From a virus: DNA of 63,679 nucleotides. A program made the position numbers and the translations under genes. Positions 6,451 through 14,279 of this stretch are shown here, one piece after another (position 1 is the first letter of the stretch; every line of letters starts with the position of its first letter). The stretch spans positions 1 to 63,679 of the IMG/VR virus record IMGVR_UViG_3300023184_000116. One strand, 5' to 3'. Under the pieces are notes generated by a model. It had not been told where the DNA came from. It did not search any database and saw only the letters and a program-made list of their open reading frames with translations.

Positions 6451-8606
6451 ACTGTTCTCACCTGAACATAAACGACACCACCATAACCTTTGAACCTGCG
6501 GTCAGGTGAACTCATACGTTCAAAACTGATCTGCTCAATAAGGCACTGGACCTGCTCACCAGAAGTGAAGTCCTGGAAAGTGATCGTATCGCCTGTACCT
6601 TCAATGGCTTCCAAAGCTTGTAGTCGATCCCAAGCCCGACCTTCGTAACCGGTAGCAATGTTGTAACGGTCTGCTTCAAAGTCATAATTCATTACAGGTA
6701 TTTCAAGCACACGGTAACGTGGCATAGCAATCAAAGATTTTAACTGGTATGCCTGGAACGTTGGACCTTTGGTGGCATCGCTACTGGCTCGGTTTAGGGT
6801 AAAGCGGAAAGCTAACTGGTCTAAACCTGCGGAAGAAATTTGTGTACCAATGTCTTGGTCTGCCATAGCATCGTTTGTGACAGTGATAATGTTTGTTACT
6901 GCGCCAGATTTTTGGATACTAGCAATGCCAACAGAACCTTGAACAGGTGATAGTAGGCGAACATTGATTCGTTTGAAGTGTTTGTTCTCTAGAGTGTTGT
7001 AACGTACTGCACCAGTATCTAAGTATCCTGACGACACTAAGTTAGTGGCATGTTGAAAATACAAAGCATTACCGTTAACTGTGAACGCCATACGACCTGT
7101 TGCACCAATCAATGCAACAGCTTGACAGTTACCGGTAGCGGTAGAGTTAAGATCGTAAGTCCAAGCAAACTTTCCATCAGAAACTTGTGCAGACAAATCA
7201 ATCCGCAGTAGCCCACTCTTGCTATCAATGTCGTTAGTTACTGTTGCGTAAGCAAACCTGTCAACGAAAGCAAAGTTTTGAACAGTGTCATCCGGTGTAG
7301 GTTTCTTGTAAGTCAATGGACCATAAGTTATGTAACCTTTACCATAAACACTGCTATCAATTTTACCTATACGGATACCGTAGTTAGTTCCAATGACCAT
7401 GAACGCACCAAGGTATACACCGATAGATAGCACATGTTCATCGTTAGGGAAATCAGCGGCAGGATCAGCAGATGTTAATGCTGGTACTGCACCACTGGTA
7501 TCTAGTGTTAGTTTCAAAATGTTTGAAGTGATACCGCTGTAACCTGAAAGGTAGATAGCAGTTGGGCCTTCGGTAATGCTAGTAAATTTCCATGTTGTAG
7601 TTGGATCAACATAGATAGGGTTACTGTTGTTATTTGTTAAAACAAGTGAACCAGTATTTGTGTTGTAATCTTGGTCTGCGTGGGCATGTGACCAAGAAAC
7701 ACTATTTGCAGTAGGCACAGCGGAAACTACCCAAGTACCGTTGTATGCTGCTGCAGTTGTCCCAACACCTGAAACAGTTATCGGATCACCAACACGGAAG
7801 TTATTTGCTGGAGTGATGGTGGCAGTAGCCACATTGTTAACAATTTCGGTAGCAGTAATAGTGTGCGTTACTATAGGAACAATTTGGAAAACATAATTGT
7901 TAACGCCAGCAATAAGACGTTGCTTCACCCAAGCCATTGCAACACTAGTTACAGTGCCAACAGATGTTGGGTGAGTGAAGATAGATGCACCATTAGATGC
8001 GCCCGTTAACGGACCCTTGTAAATGCCTGTGGCATTAGCAACATAATAGTTAACACCATCGGTAGCTAAAGCAAGAATAGTGCCAGAACCACCCCAAGTC
8101 AGCGTAGTCTTAGTACCGGCAGAAGTAACTCGATACAAACTAGAACCATCAGAATAAACAACAACATCAACATTATTGGCATCAATACCGCCAACCATAA
8201 GGGCATTACCCGAAACAGCAGCAATGTTAGTTACATCAGGGAGTAAAGATACTTGACCTGGAGTCCAAGGATCCAAACCAACAGACTTATTAAAACGATA
8301 AATAACATCCTGACCCTGCAAGGGTTCCTCAAATTTTATACCTGCACCAAGATGAAAACTGTTTTGCGAACGAAGCCACCAGCCCTGCAAAGTCTGCTCA
8401 CCAGGTGACTGTGTTAAGTCGATCTGTTCACGTTTGTATGGTGCAGTGATCCTGCGGTAAGGGTATTTGTTTGAAGCTGCAATGAAGTATGGTTCTCCAC
8501 CGATTGCCACATCGTAAACTTGTTTACTGTTTCTGTAGGATGCGTTGACCGATGCGGGTAAACCAATCGGATCAATCACACCATCTGTAATTGATTCCGT
8601 TGCCAT
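6447..8606 (-). CDS. Tail/nozzle protein, 719 aa
   Basis: A large beta-rich virion protein immediately upstream of the lysis genes. The first ~130 residues include RYRRITAPY-like and FHLGAGIKF segments, followed by repeated short beta-strand blocks (VVVYSDGSSLYRV, YYVANATGIYKG) that look like a beta-propeller, an Ig-like section near residues 240-310 and a C-terminal part that ends in YVQVRTV. In podoviruses the protein in this position is often the tubular/nozzle component. No enzymatic motif is visible. Assignment rests on size, composition and the gene order connector - fibre - this gene - lysis. Confidence 0.55.
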   Translation of the reverse strand: MATESITDGVIDPIGLPASVNASYRNSKQVYDVAIGGEPYFIAASNKYPYRRITAPYKREQIDLTQSPGEQTLQGWWLRSQNSFHLGAGIKFEEPLQGQDVIYRFNKSVGLDPWTPGQVSLLPDVTNIAAVSGNALMVGGIDANNVDVVVYSDGSSLYRVTSAGTKTTLTWGGSGTILALATDGVNYYVANATGIYKGPLTGASNGASIFTHPTSVGTVTSVAMAWVKQRLIAGVNNYVFQIVPIVTHTITATEIVNNVATATITPANNFRVGDPITVSGVGTTAAAYNGTWVVSAVPTANSVSWSHAHADQDYNTNTGSLVLTNNNSNPIYVDPTTTWKFTSITEGPTAIYLSGYSGITSNILKLTLDTSGAVPALTSADPAADFPNDEHVLSIGVYLGAFMVIGTNYGIRIGKIDSSVYGKGYITYGPLTYKKPTPDDTVQNFAFVDRFAYATVTNDIDSKSGLLRIDLSAQVSDGKFAWTYDLNSTATGNCQAVALIGATGRMAFTVNGNALYFQHATNLVSSGYLDTGAVRYNTLENKHFKRINVRLLSPVQGSVGIASIQKSGAVTNIITVTNDAMADQDIGTQISSAGLDQLAFRFTLNRASSDATKGPTFQAYQLKSLIAMPRYRVLEIPVMNYDFEADRYNIATGYEGRAWDRLQALEAIEGTGDTITFQDFTSGEQVQCLIEQISFERMSSPDRRFKGYGGVVYVQVRTV

Positions 8607-9700
8607 TACGCTACCTCGTAAAATCCACTAAGTAAAAGTGAACGGTTGCCTGAACTTCCGCTGTTTAAGAAAGTTAAACTAGAGGTTAGAGCCTGCAAAA
8701 GTAAACCCTGATTAGCAGTAGTGTTAGCCCCTGGAGTATAAACACTTAATGTTGTTGAGTTTGGAACTATAGAAGCTTGAATGTTGTAACTAGTATTAAT
8801 TCCAACCGTGATAGTTCCATTAACCAAACCACCAGTTCCACCACTCAAAGGTGTTACTGGCAATGTGAAAGTTAATGCTCCTGTGCCAGCAGTCAATGTT
8901 GCAGAACTTAAATAATTCAAATTAAAGAAAACAGTTTTGCCAATTTGTTTGTAACGACCAGTTGCAGTACCCGACCATGACCATCCAGTTCCGCCAAGTG
9001 TCGGAGTGTAAGTTGACCAAGCGGCATGGTCAGCAGCAATAGTTGTACCAGACACACCACCAATAGTCGAAGCAGCATCTAGCGTTGCACTATTGATGGT
9101 TGCGCCAGAACCAAATGAAGTTAATGAAGAAGCAGTAACACCTGATGCTAATGTTGAACCGGTAAGACCAGAAGCAGAAACAGAGCTAGCAACAATAGTT
9201 CCACCAGTAATGGTTCCACTATTAGTTGTGGTACCGCCTAGAGTTGCACCATTGATCGTTGGGCTAGTTAAAGTCTTAGCAGTTAAAGTCTGTGTCTTGT
9301 CTGTGCCAACAACATTACCCTCATTAAGACCAATGCCATGCAAATTAAAATACTCAGTAGTAGTACCATTAGTGACACTGTAACGACCAGTAGCATTGTA
9401 ATGTTCCTGCGTTTCACGCAAATCACGACCAGAAATAACATGTTTAACAGGAGCAGCACTAGCATGAGAAACAGCAGTAGTACTATCAACCGCACGAGTA
9501 ATAGTTAATGTAGTACCCGAAGCATAAGTAACATCAACCAATTCCTCACTAGAAGTGTCATAGTCAATAGCTAAAGTGTAAGGATACGAACCAGGAAAAC
9601 CTGAAACAGATCCAACAGTCATAGTTAAATCTGCTGAACTAATACCAGCACTAAGAGTAGTATCAACAGCATTAGAAGCATAGTAACGAGCAACGGCCAT
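8606..9700 (-). CDS. Tail fibre/collar protein, 364 aa
   Basis: A Ser/Thr/Gly-rich fibrous protein. The N-terminal ~90 residues form a beta domain of the kind that attaches fibres to the tail. Then comes the block DKTQTLTAKTLTSPTING, a common phage-fibre repeat, a run of imperfect short repeats (about 140-225) and a C-terminal beta domain (230-364) with GRYKQIGKTVFFN, as in many receptor-facing fibre tips. It is probably a second adhesin of phage B besides the collagen-like spike. Confidence 0.65.
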   Translation of the reverse strand: MAVARYYASNAVDTTLSAGISSADLTMTVGSVSGFPGSYPYTLAIDYDTSSEELVDVTYASGTTLTITRAVDSTTAVSHASAAPVKHVISGRDLRETQEHYNATGRYSVTNGTTTEYFNLHGIGLNEGNVVGTDKTQTLTAKTLTSPTINGATLGGTTTNSGTITGGTIVASSVSASGLTGSTLASGVTASSLTSFGSGATINSATLDAASTIGGVSGTTIAADHAAWSTYTPTLGGTGWSWSGTATGRYKQIGKTVFFNLNYLSSATLTAGTGALTFTLPVTPLSGGTGGLVNGTITVGINTSYNIQASIVPNSTTLSVYTPGANTTANQGLLLQALTSSLTFLNSGSSGNRSLLLSGFYEVA

Positions 9701-9709
9701 AATAGTTCC

Positions 9710-10633
9710 TTATCGGGTGTAGTGAACGCGAGATGGGTAAAGTTCTTCTTGACGGCGAATAGCAGTCTGTAAACGGTTCTGGTACTGAGCAAACAAATAA
9801 CGAGAAACTTGAGTACCAGCACCCGAAGGGTTAGACTGGTCAAGCGCATCAGCTTCCACAGACATAGCAGTAACACGAGGAGCATCCAAGTATGCGGCAG
9901 TACGCCAAGCAGCACCAAGAATAATGACTTCACGTTCCGAATCAGACAAACCAGAATCAGTAAAATCATCAGACGGTAACAATAATTCCGTAGGCTTCTT
10001 AGTGTAAACAACTTGCACAGTACGACCAGGAACAATGCCATCATAGATCGACACAGACTTGGAAGTGCTAAACGCAGCAATGTTTGCAGTCTTATCTATA
10101 CGCCATTTACGGATTGGCAACCATTCCTTAGAAGGACCAATGGTTTGCCAAGAAACAGCCAACACATTCAATGCTTCCGCAGGAAGTGGATAAGTGTTAC
10201 GAGCTGCCACAAACGGGAACGTGGTGTAGTAAACACCAAACAAATCAGGGTACACAGCATTGATGGCACTGTTAATGTTTTTCTCTACAACACCACGAGG
10301 GAACGAAGGATTAATAGTTACCCTAGCGCCAACAGAATGTAACGCTACAGTGGTGCCACGATAGCCACGACCATTAGGTGAAACATAGCCAATGTTGTTG
10401 GTTTGATCAAAGTTGTCAATCCAAATAAGTTCATCATCAATCTCGACCATACCGCGAGACAATGTTGTACCATCTTGAACTTTGATCTGGTAGTAAGGAT
10501 CCGCAGTGGAGTAACTACCTGATGCAGGGGTATCGGTTACAGCATTGAGCAGGTACGTTGCCTGATCTTGGCGTTGTGTATAACCTGCGAGGTTGATAAT
10601 AACTTCGTCAGTTAATTGTGCAAAAGTTGTCAT
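9710..10633 (-). CDS. Head-to-tail connector/adaptor protein (phage B)
   Basis: The 307-aa protein begins with a helical start (FAQLTDEVIINLAGY), followed by a beta insertion with a YRGTT motif (the insertion segment seen in adaptor proteins), then a mostly helical C-terminal half. Size and order (after small virion proteins, before the fibre and nozzle genes) fit the T7 gp11-like adaptor role, docking on the portal. I infer function from context; individual residues are not diagnostic. Confidence 0.5.
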   Translation of the reverse strand: MTTFAQLTDEVIINLAGYTQRQDQATYLLNAVTDTPASGSYSTADPYYQIKVQDGTTLSRGMVEIDDELIWIDNFDQTNNIGYVSPNGRGYRGTTVALHSVGARVTINPSFPRGVVEKNINSAINAVYPDLFGVYYTTFPFVAARNTYPLPAEALNVLAVSWQTIGPSKEWLPIRKWRIDKTANIAAFSTSKSVSIYDGIVPGRTVQVVYTKKPTELLLPSDDFTDSGLSDSEREVIILGAAWRTAAYLDAPRVTAMSVEADALDQSNPSGAGTQVSRYLFAQYQNRLQTAIRRQEELYPSRVHYTR

Positions 10634-10893
10634 GCAATCCTCGCTGATGCTTCATTCTCGCCAAGTCCTGAAGTGCCGGCGAGATAATTTAATACACCTT
10701 GGAGTTCAAGGTATTGTGTGCGGTTTGTAAAACCAGCTTTAGTATTTAATGCACCAACAATAGCTAAGCCTGTAGTGCCTGCATAAACGTTAGCGGCACC
10801 CTGTGCATCTAAAGTGGGTACATCGTAACTGTTTAACGTTCCTGCTAAACGGTTCATGTGATACTGAAGTGTTTTACCTGGAATGTACGCCAT
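10630..10893 (-). CDS. Small virion-associated protein, 87 aa
   Basis: Contains NRLAGTLN, GAANVYAGTTGLAIVGALN and YLAGTSG segments, a small helical protein of a type often encoded beside actinophage connectors. Its ATG overlaps the upstream region and its stop overlaps the adaptor gene by 4 nt (ATGA). Probably a minor structural component; no specific function assigned. Confidence 0.55.
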   Translation of the reverse strand: MAYIPGKTLQYHMNRLAGTLNSYDVPTLDAQGAANVYAGTTGLAIVGALNTKAGFTNRTQYLELQGVLNYLAGTSGLGENEASARIA

Positions 10894-10921
10894 AATGTAC
10901 CCACCTTAAATAGAAGTTTTG

Positions 10922-11053
10922 TTACTTACCTTTTGGCATTGGTCGTCCACCAACACCTGAGTAGCCACCACCGGGTAGGTCTGGCTTGCCAGTCTTGTTA
11001 TCGTTATTGGTTGAACCAATACGGATCTTGTTACATCCACATTCAACACACAT
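10922..11053 (-). CDS. Cys-rich small protein, 43 aa
   Basis: Reads MCVECGCNK followed by a Gly/Pro-rich tail (LPGGGYSGVGGRPMPKG). The three closely spaced cysteines suggest metal binding or disulphides. It begins 2 nt after the end of the next upstream gene and lies within the small-protein cluster of the late operon. Coding potential rests on this placement and a clean frame. Confidence 0.45.
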   Translation of the reverse strand: MCVECGCNKIRIGSTNNDNKTGKPDLPGGGYSGVGGRPMPKGK

Positions 11054-11055
11054 AG

Positions 11056-11235
11056 TTACTTACCTTTCTTGGCTTTAACGCCAGATACTTTTTTGAGATT
11101 CGGATTCGCTTTAACAGCAGCAGGACTAGCCTTGCGAGCACCAGCAGCAAGAATTGCTCCAGCGTTCTTCATAGGAATACCCTGCTTCTTAGCGATTGAT
11201 TTTTGTGCGGCCTTGAAGCCCATACCTTTAGCCAT
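11056..11235 (-). CDS. Lys-rich small virion protein, 59 aa
   Basis: Strongly basic protein starting MAKGMGFKAAQKSIAKKQG and containing NAGAILAAGARKAS and NPNLKKV. Proteins with this pattern are recurrent in aquatic podoviruses beside head/connector genes and probably bind packaged DNA. The start at 11235 is chosen because it overlaps the upstream stop (TAATG); an ATG 6 nt earlier is possible. Confidence 0.65.
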   Translation of the reverse strand: MAKGMGFKAAQKSIAKKQGIPMKNAGAILAAGARKASPAAVKANPNLKKVSGVKAKKGK

Positions 11236-11501
11236 TACCATTTCACCTTATTTGCCCAATAAGCCGCAGACATTTTGCCCTTGGCAATGTTCGCAGCATG
11301 ACGAGCCTTGAACGCTTCATTACGTTTAGAACCATCAGGGGAACCCTGAACACCCTGTTGACCAAAATGAATAGTCTTAACCTTGTCACCCTCTTTAGCC
11401 ACAACAACATGCGACTTAGTTGGATGATTAGGAGTACGCTTTGGTTTGTTGTAACCAGATACACCGGCACGAGCCAGACGAGGATCTTTAGCAGTAGCCA
11501 T
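11235..11501 (-). CDS. Conserved small basic virion protein, 88 aa
   Basis: Contains DPRLARAGVSGYNKPKRTP, SHVVVAKEG, IHFGQQGVQGSP and FKARHAANIAKGKMSAAYWA. This is a well-conserved small protein of T7-like, cyano- and pelagiphage genomes, probably a virion or DNA-condensing protein of unknown exact role. The strong match supports a podovirus identity for the outer arms of the window. Confidence 0.75.
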   Translation of the reverse strand: MATAKDPRLARAGVSGYNKPKRTPNHPTKSHVVVAKEGDKVKTIHFGQQGVQGSPDGSKRNEAFKARHAANIAKGKMSAAYWANKVKW

Positions 11502-11503
11502 AA

Positions 11504-11701
11504 CTAGCGACCCTTTTTAATCTTTGCAACCAGTTTCTTGTCAGCCTTCGTGTCCTGCTTCCGAGTAAGACCCTTAACATCCATAGCCTTATCTGCTTTA
11601 GCAAACTTAGCTTTCTGTGCAGGGGACAAACCTTTAGTGGTTTTCACATCCTGCTTCTTATCAGCTTTCATCTGGGCTGGTGTCATTTTCTTGACCGCCA
11701 T
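11504..11701 (-). CDS. Lys-rich small protein, 65 aa
   Basis: About a third lysine, with the near-repeat KADKKQDVKTTKGLSPAQ / KADKAMDVKGLTRKQDTK. It is helical and highly basic, and likely binds nucleic acid or the inner capsid surface. It shares its terminal base with the next upstream gene's end (11701). No named family. Confidence 0.55.
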   Translation of the reverse strand: MAVKKMTPAQMKADKKQDVKTTKGLSPAQKAKFAKADKAMDVKGLTRKQDTKADKKLVAKIKKGR

Positions 11702-12018
11702 TAGATACCTACTTCCGTCATTACTTGGCCGTGTGCCTTAGTAAGTTTTTGTGCCGGTGGCATAGTCCCTGCATCGTATGCCCGACCAATAGTTTCACTA
11801 GCTTTCAAAGCTGCTTCGATCTGATGACGTTGAGTACCAGCAGGTTGGATACCTTGCGCTCTAGCAGAAGAATAAGCATCAAGTTCGCCGTTCCACTTCT
11901 TTGCTGGCATCACTTTGTTAGCGGCAGCATCACCTGCATTGAGTTGTAGGTTAGATGCACGTAAGCAATCACCCCAAGACGCATGGTCTTGTGTTGGACA
12001 ACCTGTTCGACATGCCAT
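11701..12018 (-). CDS. CRxGC-motif protein, long form, 105 aa
   Basis: Starts with MACRTGCPTQDHASWGDCL, a motif shared with two much shorter proteins in this window (12021-12125 and 46897-47004), followed by a ~70-aa helical extension with WNGELDAYSSARAQGIQPAGT. Similar proteins occur in actinophage late regions; function is unknown to me. Three conserved cysteines and one histidine (C-x3-C-x4-H-x5-C) could form a metal site. Confidence 0.65.
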   Translation of the reverse strand: MACRTGCPTQDHASWGDCLRASNLQLNAGDAAANKVMPAKKWNGELDAYSSARAQGIQPAGTQRHQIEAALKASETIGRAYDAGTMPPAQKLTKAHGQVMTEVGI

Positions 12019-12020
12019 GT

Positions 12021-12125
12021 TTAACTCCTTAGAGATGTTTTATCTATTGCTATGTTGGCTGACTGTAGGCAATCGCCATAAGACTCATGATCTTGAGTCG
12101 GGCAACCCGAACGACAAACCGACAT
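12021..12125 (-). CDS. CRxGC-motif peptide, short form (34 aa)
   Basis: A 34-aa peptide starting MSVCRSGCPTQDHESYGDCL. Its ATG overlaps the stop of the fibre gene (TAATG), and an AGGAG in its last codons serves the next gene. The same gene in the same position follows the other fibre at 46897-47004, so the short form travels with the shared fibre tip. Confidence 0.6.
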   Translation of the reverse strand: MSVCRSGCPTQDHESYGDCLQSANIAIDKTSLRS

Positions 12126-13951
12126 TAGCCCCAAGTTCCTAGTGATGTTGTGCTTGATGAACCTAACTCAACTAAAGAACCATAAGACTCTCGGTTGATT
12201 GTCATGGTTGTACCATTGACCGCACTAAGACTCAATTTCGGTTGGAAGTATAAACCACTTGCAGCTGTACGCAAAATACCCGAGATTCTTAGTTGGAATA
12301 CCTGGGCAGTGGCTGAGCCAGCAATAGTTCCGCCAATTTGCCAGTTAGCGGTTGTGCCATTTATGAATGCTCCGAAATCGTTAGTGCTTAACCAGTTACC
12401 GCTGCTTGATGATCCAATGAAACCTGCTTGATGCGTAATAAAATTAAAGTTTGATACTGCATCGCCAGCAATAGTCAAACGCAAACTAGCACTCGCTGCT
12501 GTTGTGTTGCTGATAGTGCCACTAAGTAAGTAATCAACATAATAGGTTTTGCTGTTGCCAACTGTTACTCCATTTGATAATCCAAACGGATCATAACCAG
12601 TTAAAGCTGATAAATTGCTTCCACTGTTTACACTGACATTGTTACTGGGTGAATACCACAACGAAGGTGCAAGTGCGTTGGTTGCAAGTTTTGCCGCAGT
12701 CACACTGTTGTCGGTCAAGTTGGCACCAGGCAAAGAAGTTAAAGATGCGCCACTGCCTGAAAAACTTGCAGCAGTAACAATGCCCGAAGCACCAACCGAA
12801 GCAACCGCAGTTCCACCGTTGTATTGCCATTCTTGCAAGTTCTGCTGAGTAGCAGTCACAACAATCTGACCACCAGTGCCAGTGCCATTCGTACCCTGCA
12901 AAGAAGTGACTCGGATAGTTGTTGCAGAAACCACAGTGATTGTTGTCGTTCCGTTGAAGTTTGAATCCGAGAACCCAGACAACACAACAGACTGACCAGC
13001 AACCAAACCGACAGTCGAACTGAAACCGCTAACAGTGTCAAAGGTAACACCAGCACCGCCAGTGTGAGTTGCAGTCAAACCAGTAATGGTCAACGAACCA
13101 GCAGGCTTCACAACCATCGGCACAGCTGAAGTCGAAGTTGATTGAACAAGAACCTGACCAGAACCAGTCTGCGACAAGTTGCCTGAACTAACCGCAACCG
13201 CACCAGTGAAAGTTGCACCCGACAAATTGGCTTTAGTCGCATCACTGTTATGCACATGATCCGCGCGAGCGTACCTGGTCGAAGTTCCAACCGCAGCAGT
13301 TCCATTGTTAGCCGGTGTTGCCGAGGCAGCCTGACCAAGAACAAACGCGGTTGAAGCAACCTGAGTTGTGTTTGTATCAACTGAAGCAGTCGGCGCAGTA
13401 GGCGTGCCAGACAATGCAGGATTCGAACCAAAAGAAGTCAATGCCGAACTTGTGCTGGCCGAAGTCAACAAAGTTGCTGATGCTGGAATTGTTGTGCTGT
13501 TGACCGATGTCACATTAGGAAGTGAAGTTGTTGCAGTTGTGACCAAAGTTGCTGATGCTGGAATTGTTGTGCTGTTAACTGAAGTCACATTCGGAAGCGA
13601 TGTTGTTGCAGTTGTAACACCATTGGTGACAGTCGCAGCATTGCCATCGATGCTCACGCCAGTCAAAGTCTGAGAAGCTGACGAACGGTTGATTGCTAGA
13701 GCAGTCGTGCCGACATACATTGTTTGATTAGTAGCAGCCTTGCCAGCAACAGTTGAATCAAGAGCAGTCAATCGAGCAACAACAGTCGCCGAACCGCCCT
13801 GCGGATTCACACCAAGCGTGACCTGAACAGCCGACATTGCATCATTGATGTTGTCATGCTGGGCAGCATGTGGAACAGTTGCGCTGTCAAGCGTGTCAGT
13901 TGCAGTTGGGTTCACGAATGAATCCAATGCGCCAGGGTAATTGGTCGACAT
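12125..13951 (-). CDS. Tail fibre protein (N-terminus phage A type)
   Basis: A 608-aa fibre. Residues ~1-75 (MSTNYPGALDSF ... QHDNINDAM ... LGVNPQGG) form the tail-attachment domain common in siphophages. Then come two copies of a 25-aa repeat (TTSLPNVTSVNS...), the YARADHVHNSD motif and a long C-terminal receptor-binding part. The C-terminal part is shared with the 1082-aa spike at 47004-50252 and identical at DNA level over 12453-13084. If the window is a fusion at this repeat, the native phage A fibre would be 13951-12453 continued by 47331-47004. Start chosen at ATG 13951 with AAGGAG 5 nt upstream, just after a terminator. Confidence 0.8.
   Translation of the reverse strand: MSTNYPGALDSFVNPTATDTLDSATVPHAAQHDNINDAMSAVQVTLGVNPQGGSATVVARLTALDSTVAGKAATNQTMYVGTTALAINRSSASQTLTGVSIDGNAATVTNGVTTATTSLPNVTSVNSTTIPASATLVTTATTSLPNVTSVNSTTIPASATLLTSASTSSALTSFGSNPALSGTPTAPTASVDTNTTQVASTAFVLGQAASATPANNGTAAVGTSTRYARADHVHNSDATKANLSGATFTGAVAVSSGNLSQTGSGQVLVQSTSTSAVPMVVKPAGSLTITGLTATHTGGAGVTFDTVSGFSSTVGLVAGQSVVLSGFSDSNFNGTTTITVVSATTIRVTSLQGTNGTGTGGQIVVTATQQNLQEWQYNGGTAVASVGASGIVTAASFSGSGASLTSLPGANLTDNSVTAAKLATNALAPSLWYSPSNNVSVNSGSNLSALTGYDPFGLSNGVTVGNSKTYYVDYLLSGTISNTTAASASLRLTIAGDAVSNFNFITHQAGFIGSSSSGNWLSTNDFGAFINGTTANWQIGGTIAGSATAQVFQLRISGILRTAASGLYFQPKLSLSAVNGTTMTINRESYGSLVELGSSSTTSLGTWG
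12453..13084. repeat. 632-bp exact direct repeat, copy 1
   Basis: Base-for-base identical to 47332-47963 (constant offset 34879), ending at single mismatches 12452/47331 and 13085/47964. Similarity of lower identity continues on both sides to the fibre stop codon and at least 200 nt upstream. It lies in the fibre C-terminal coding region. Confidence 0.95.
13470..13619 (-). repeat. 75-bp tandem duplication in fibre gene
   Basis: Two adjacent 75-bp units encode the 25-aa block TTATTSLPNVTSVNS...ATL twice, with a handful of mostly silent differences. A third, partial relative occurs in the other spike gene. It presumably sets shaft length. Confidence 0.8.
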
Positions 13952-13969
13952 CAACACTCCTTAAAAAGA

Positions 13970-14006
13970 CTCGGGGACAATGGCAGGGGTGTTCATTGCC
14001 CCCGAG
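13970..14006 (-). terminator. Intrinsic terminator before fibre gene
   Basis: On the minus strand a 13-bp stem with one mismatch (CTCGGGG-x-CAATG / CATTG-x-CCCCGAG) is followed by TCTTTTT. It separates the capsid-gene transcript from the fibre gene, whose Shine-Dalgarno starts right after the T tract. Confidence 0.75.
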
Positions 14007-14041
14007 AGATTAGATTTTATGAACTACAGTTTTGAATAATT

Positions 14042-14194
14042 TTATCGACGAGATAATCGAGTTTCACGTTCATTCACACGAATGTCTGAAACAGCTTCAT
14101 GCATTTCTAAAACTTGTTCAATTGTGCCGCCAGCTTCAAGCACTTTCTCAATCGCAATCATAGCATCGAGAAGTAAAGATTTCATTTTTGACAT
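14042..14194 (-). CDS. Small helical protein downstream of capsid gene, 50 aa
   Basis: ATG at 14194 preceded by AAAGGGG. The 50-aa product is an amphipathic helix-rich chain (MSKMKSLLLDAMIAIEKVLEAGG...). It is located between two hairpins in the otherwise gene-free stretch 13952-14279. No family recognised; supported by ribosome-binding site and codon-like composition only. Confidence 0.5.
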   Translation of the reverse strand: MSKMKSLLLDAMIAIEKVLEAGGTIEQVLEMHEAVSDIRVNERETRLSRR

Positions 14195-14223
14195 TTTTAT
14201 TTTCCCCTTTAAGATCTTAAAAG

Positions 14224-14269
14224 TGTGATGACTCTCACCGGATAAAGTTGACCGGTGAGAGTCATCACA
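14224..14269 (-). terminator. Strong stem-loop after capsid gene
   Basis: Perfect 18-bp inverted repeat (TGTGATGACTCTCACCGG and its complement) with a 10-nt loop, 10 nt downstream of the major capsid stop codon; on the minus strand it is followed by CTTTTAAG. It probably attenuates or protects the highly expressed capsid mRNA. Confidence 0.7.
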
Positions 14270-14279
14270 ATGATTTGGT

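Noticed and set aside
12615-12848. Identical plus-strand frames at 12615-12848 and 47494-47727
   Set aside because: Their identity comes only from the 632-bp repeat in the fibre genes; both are antisense to clear fibre coding sequence.
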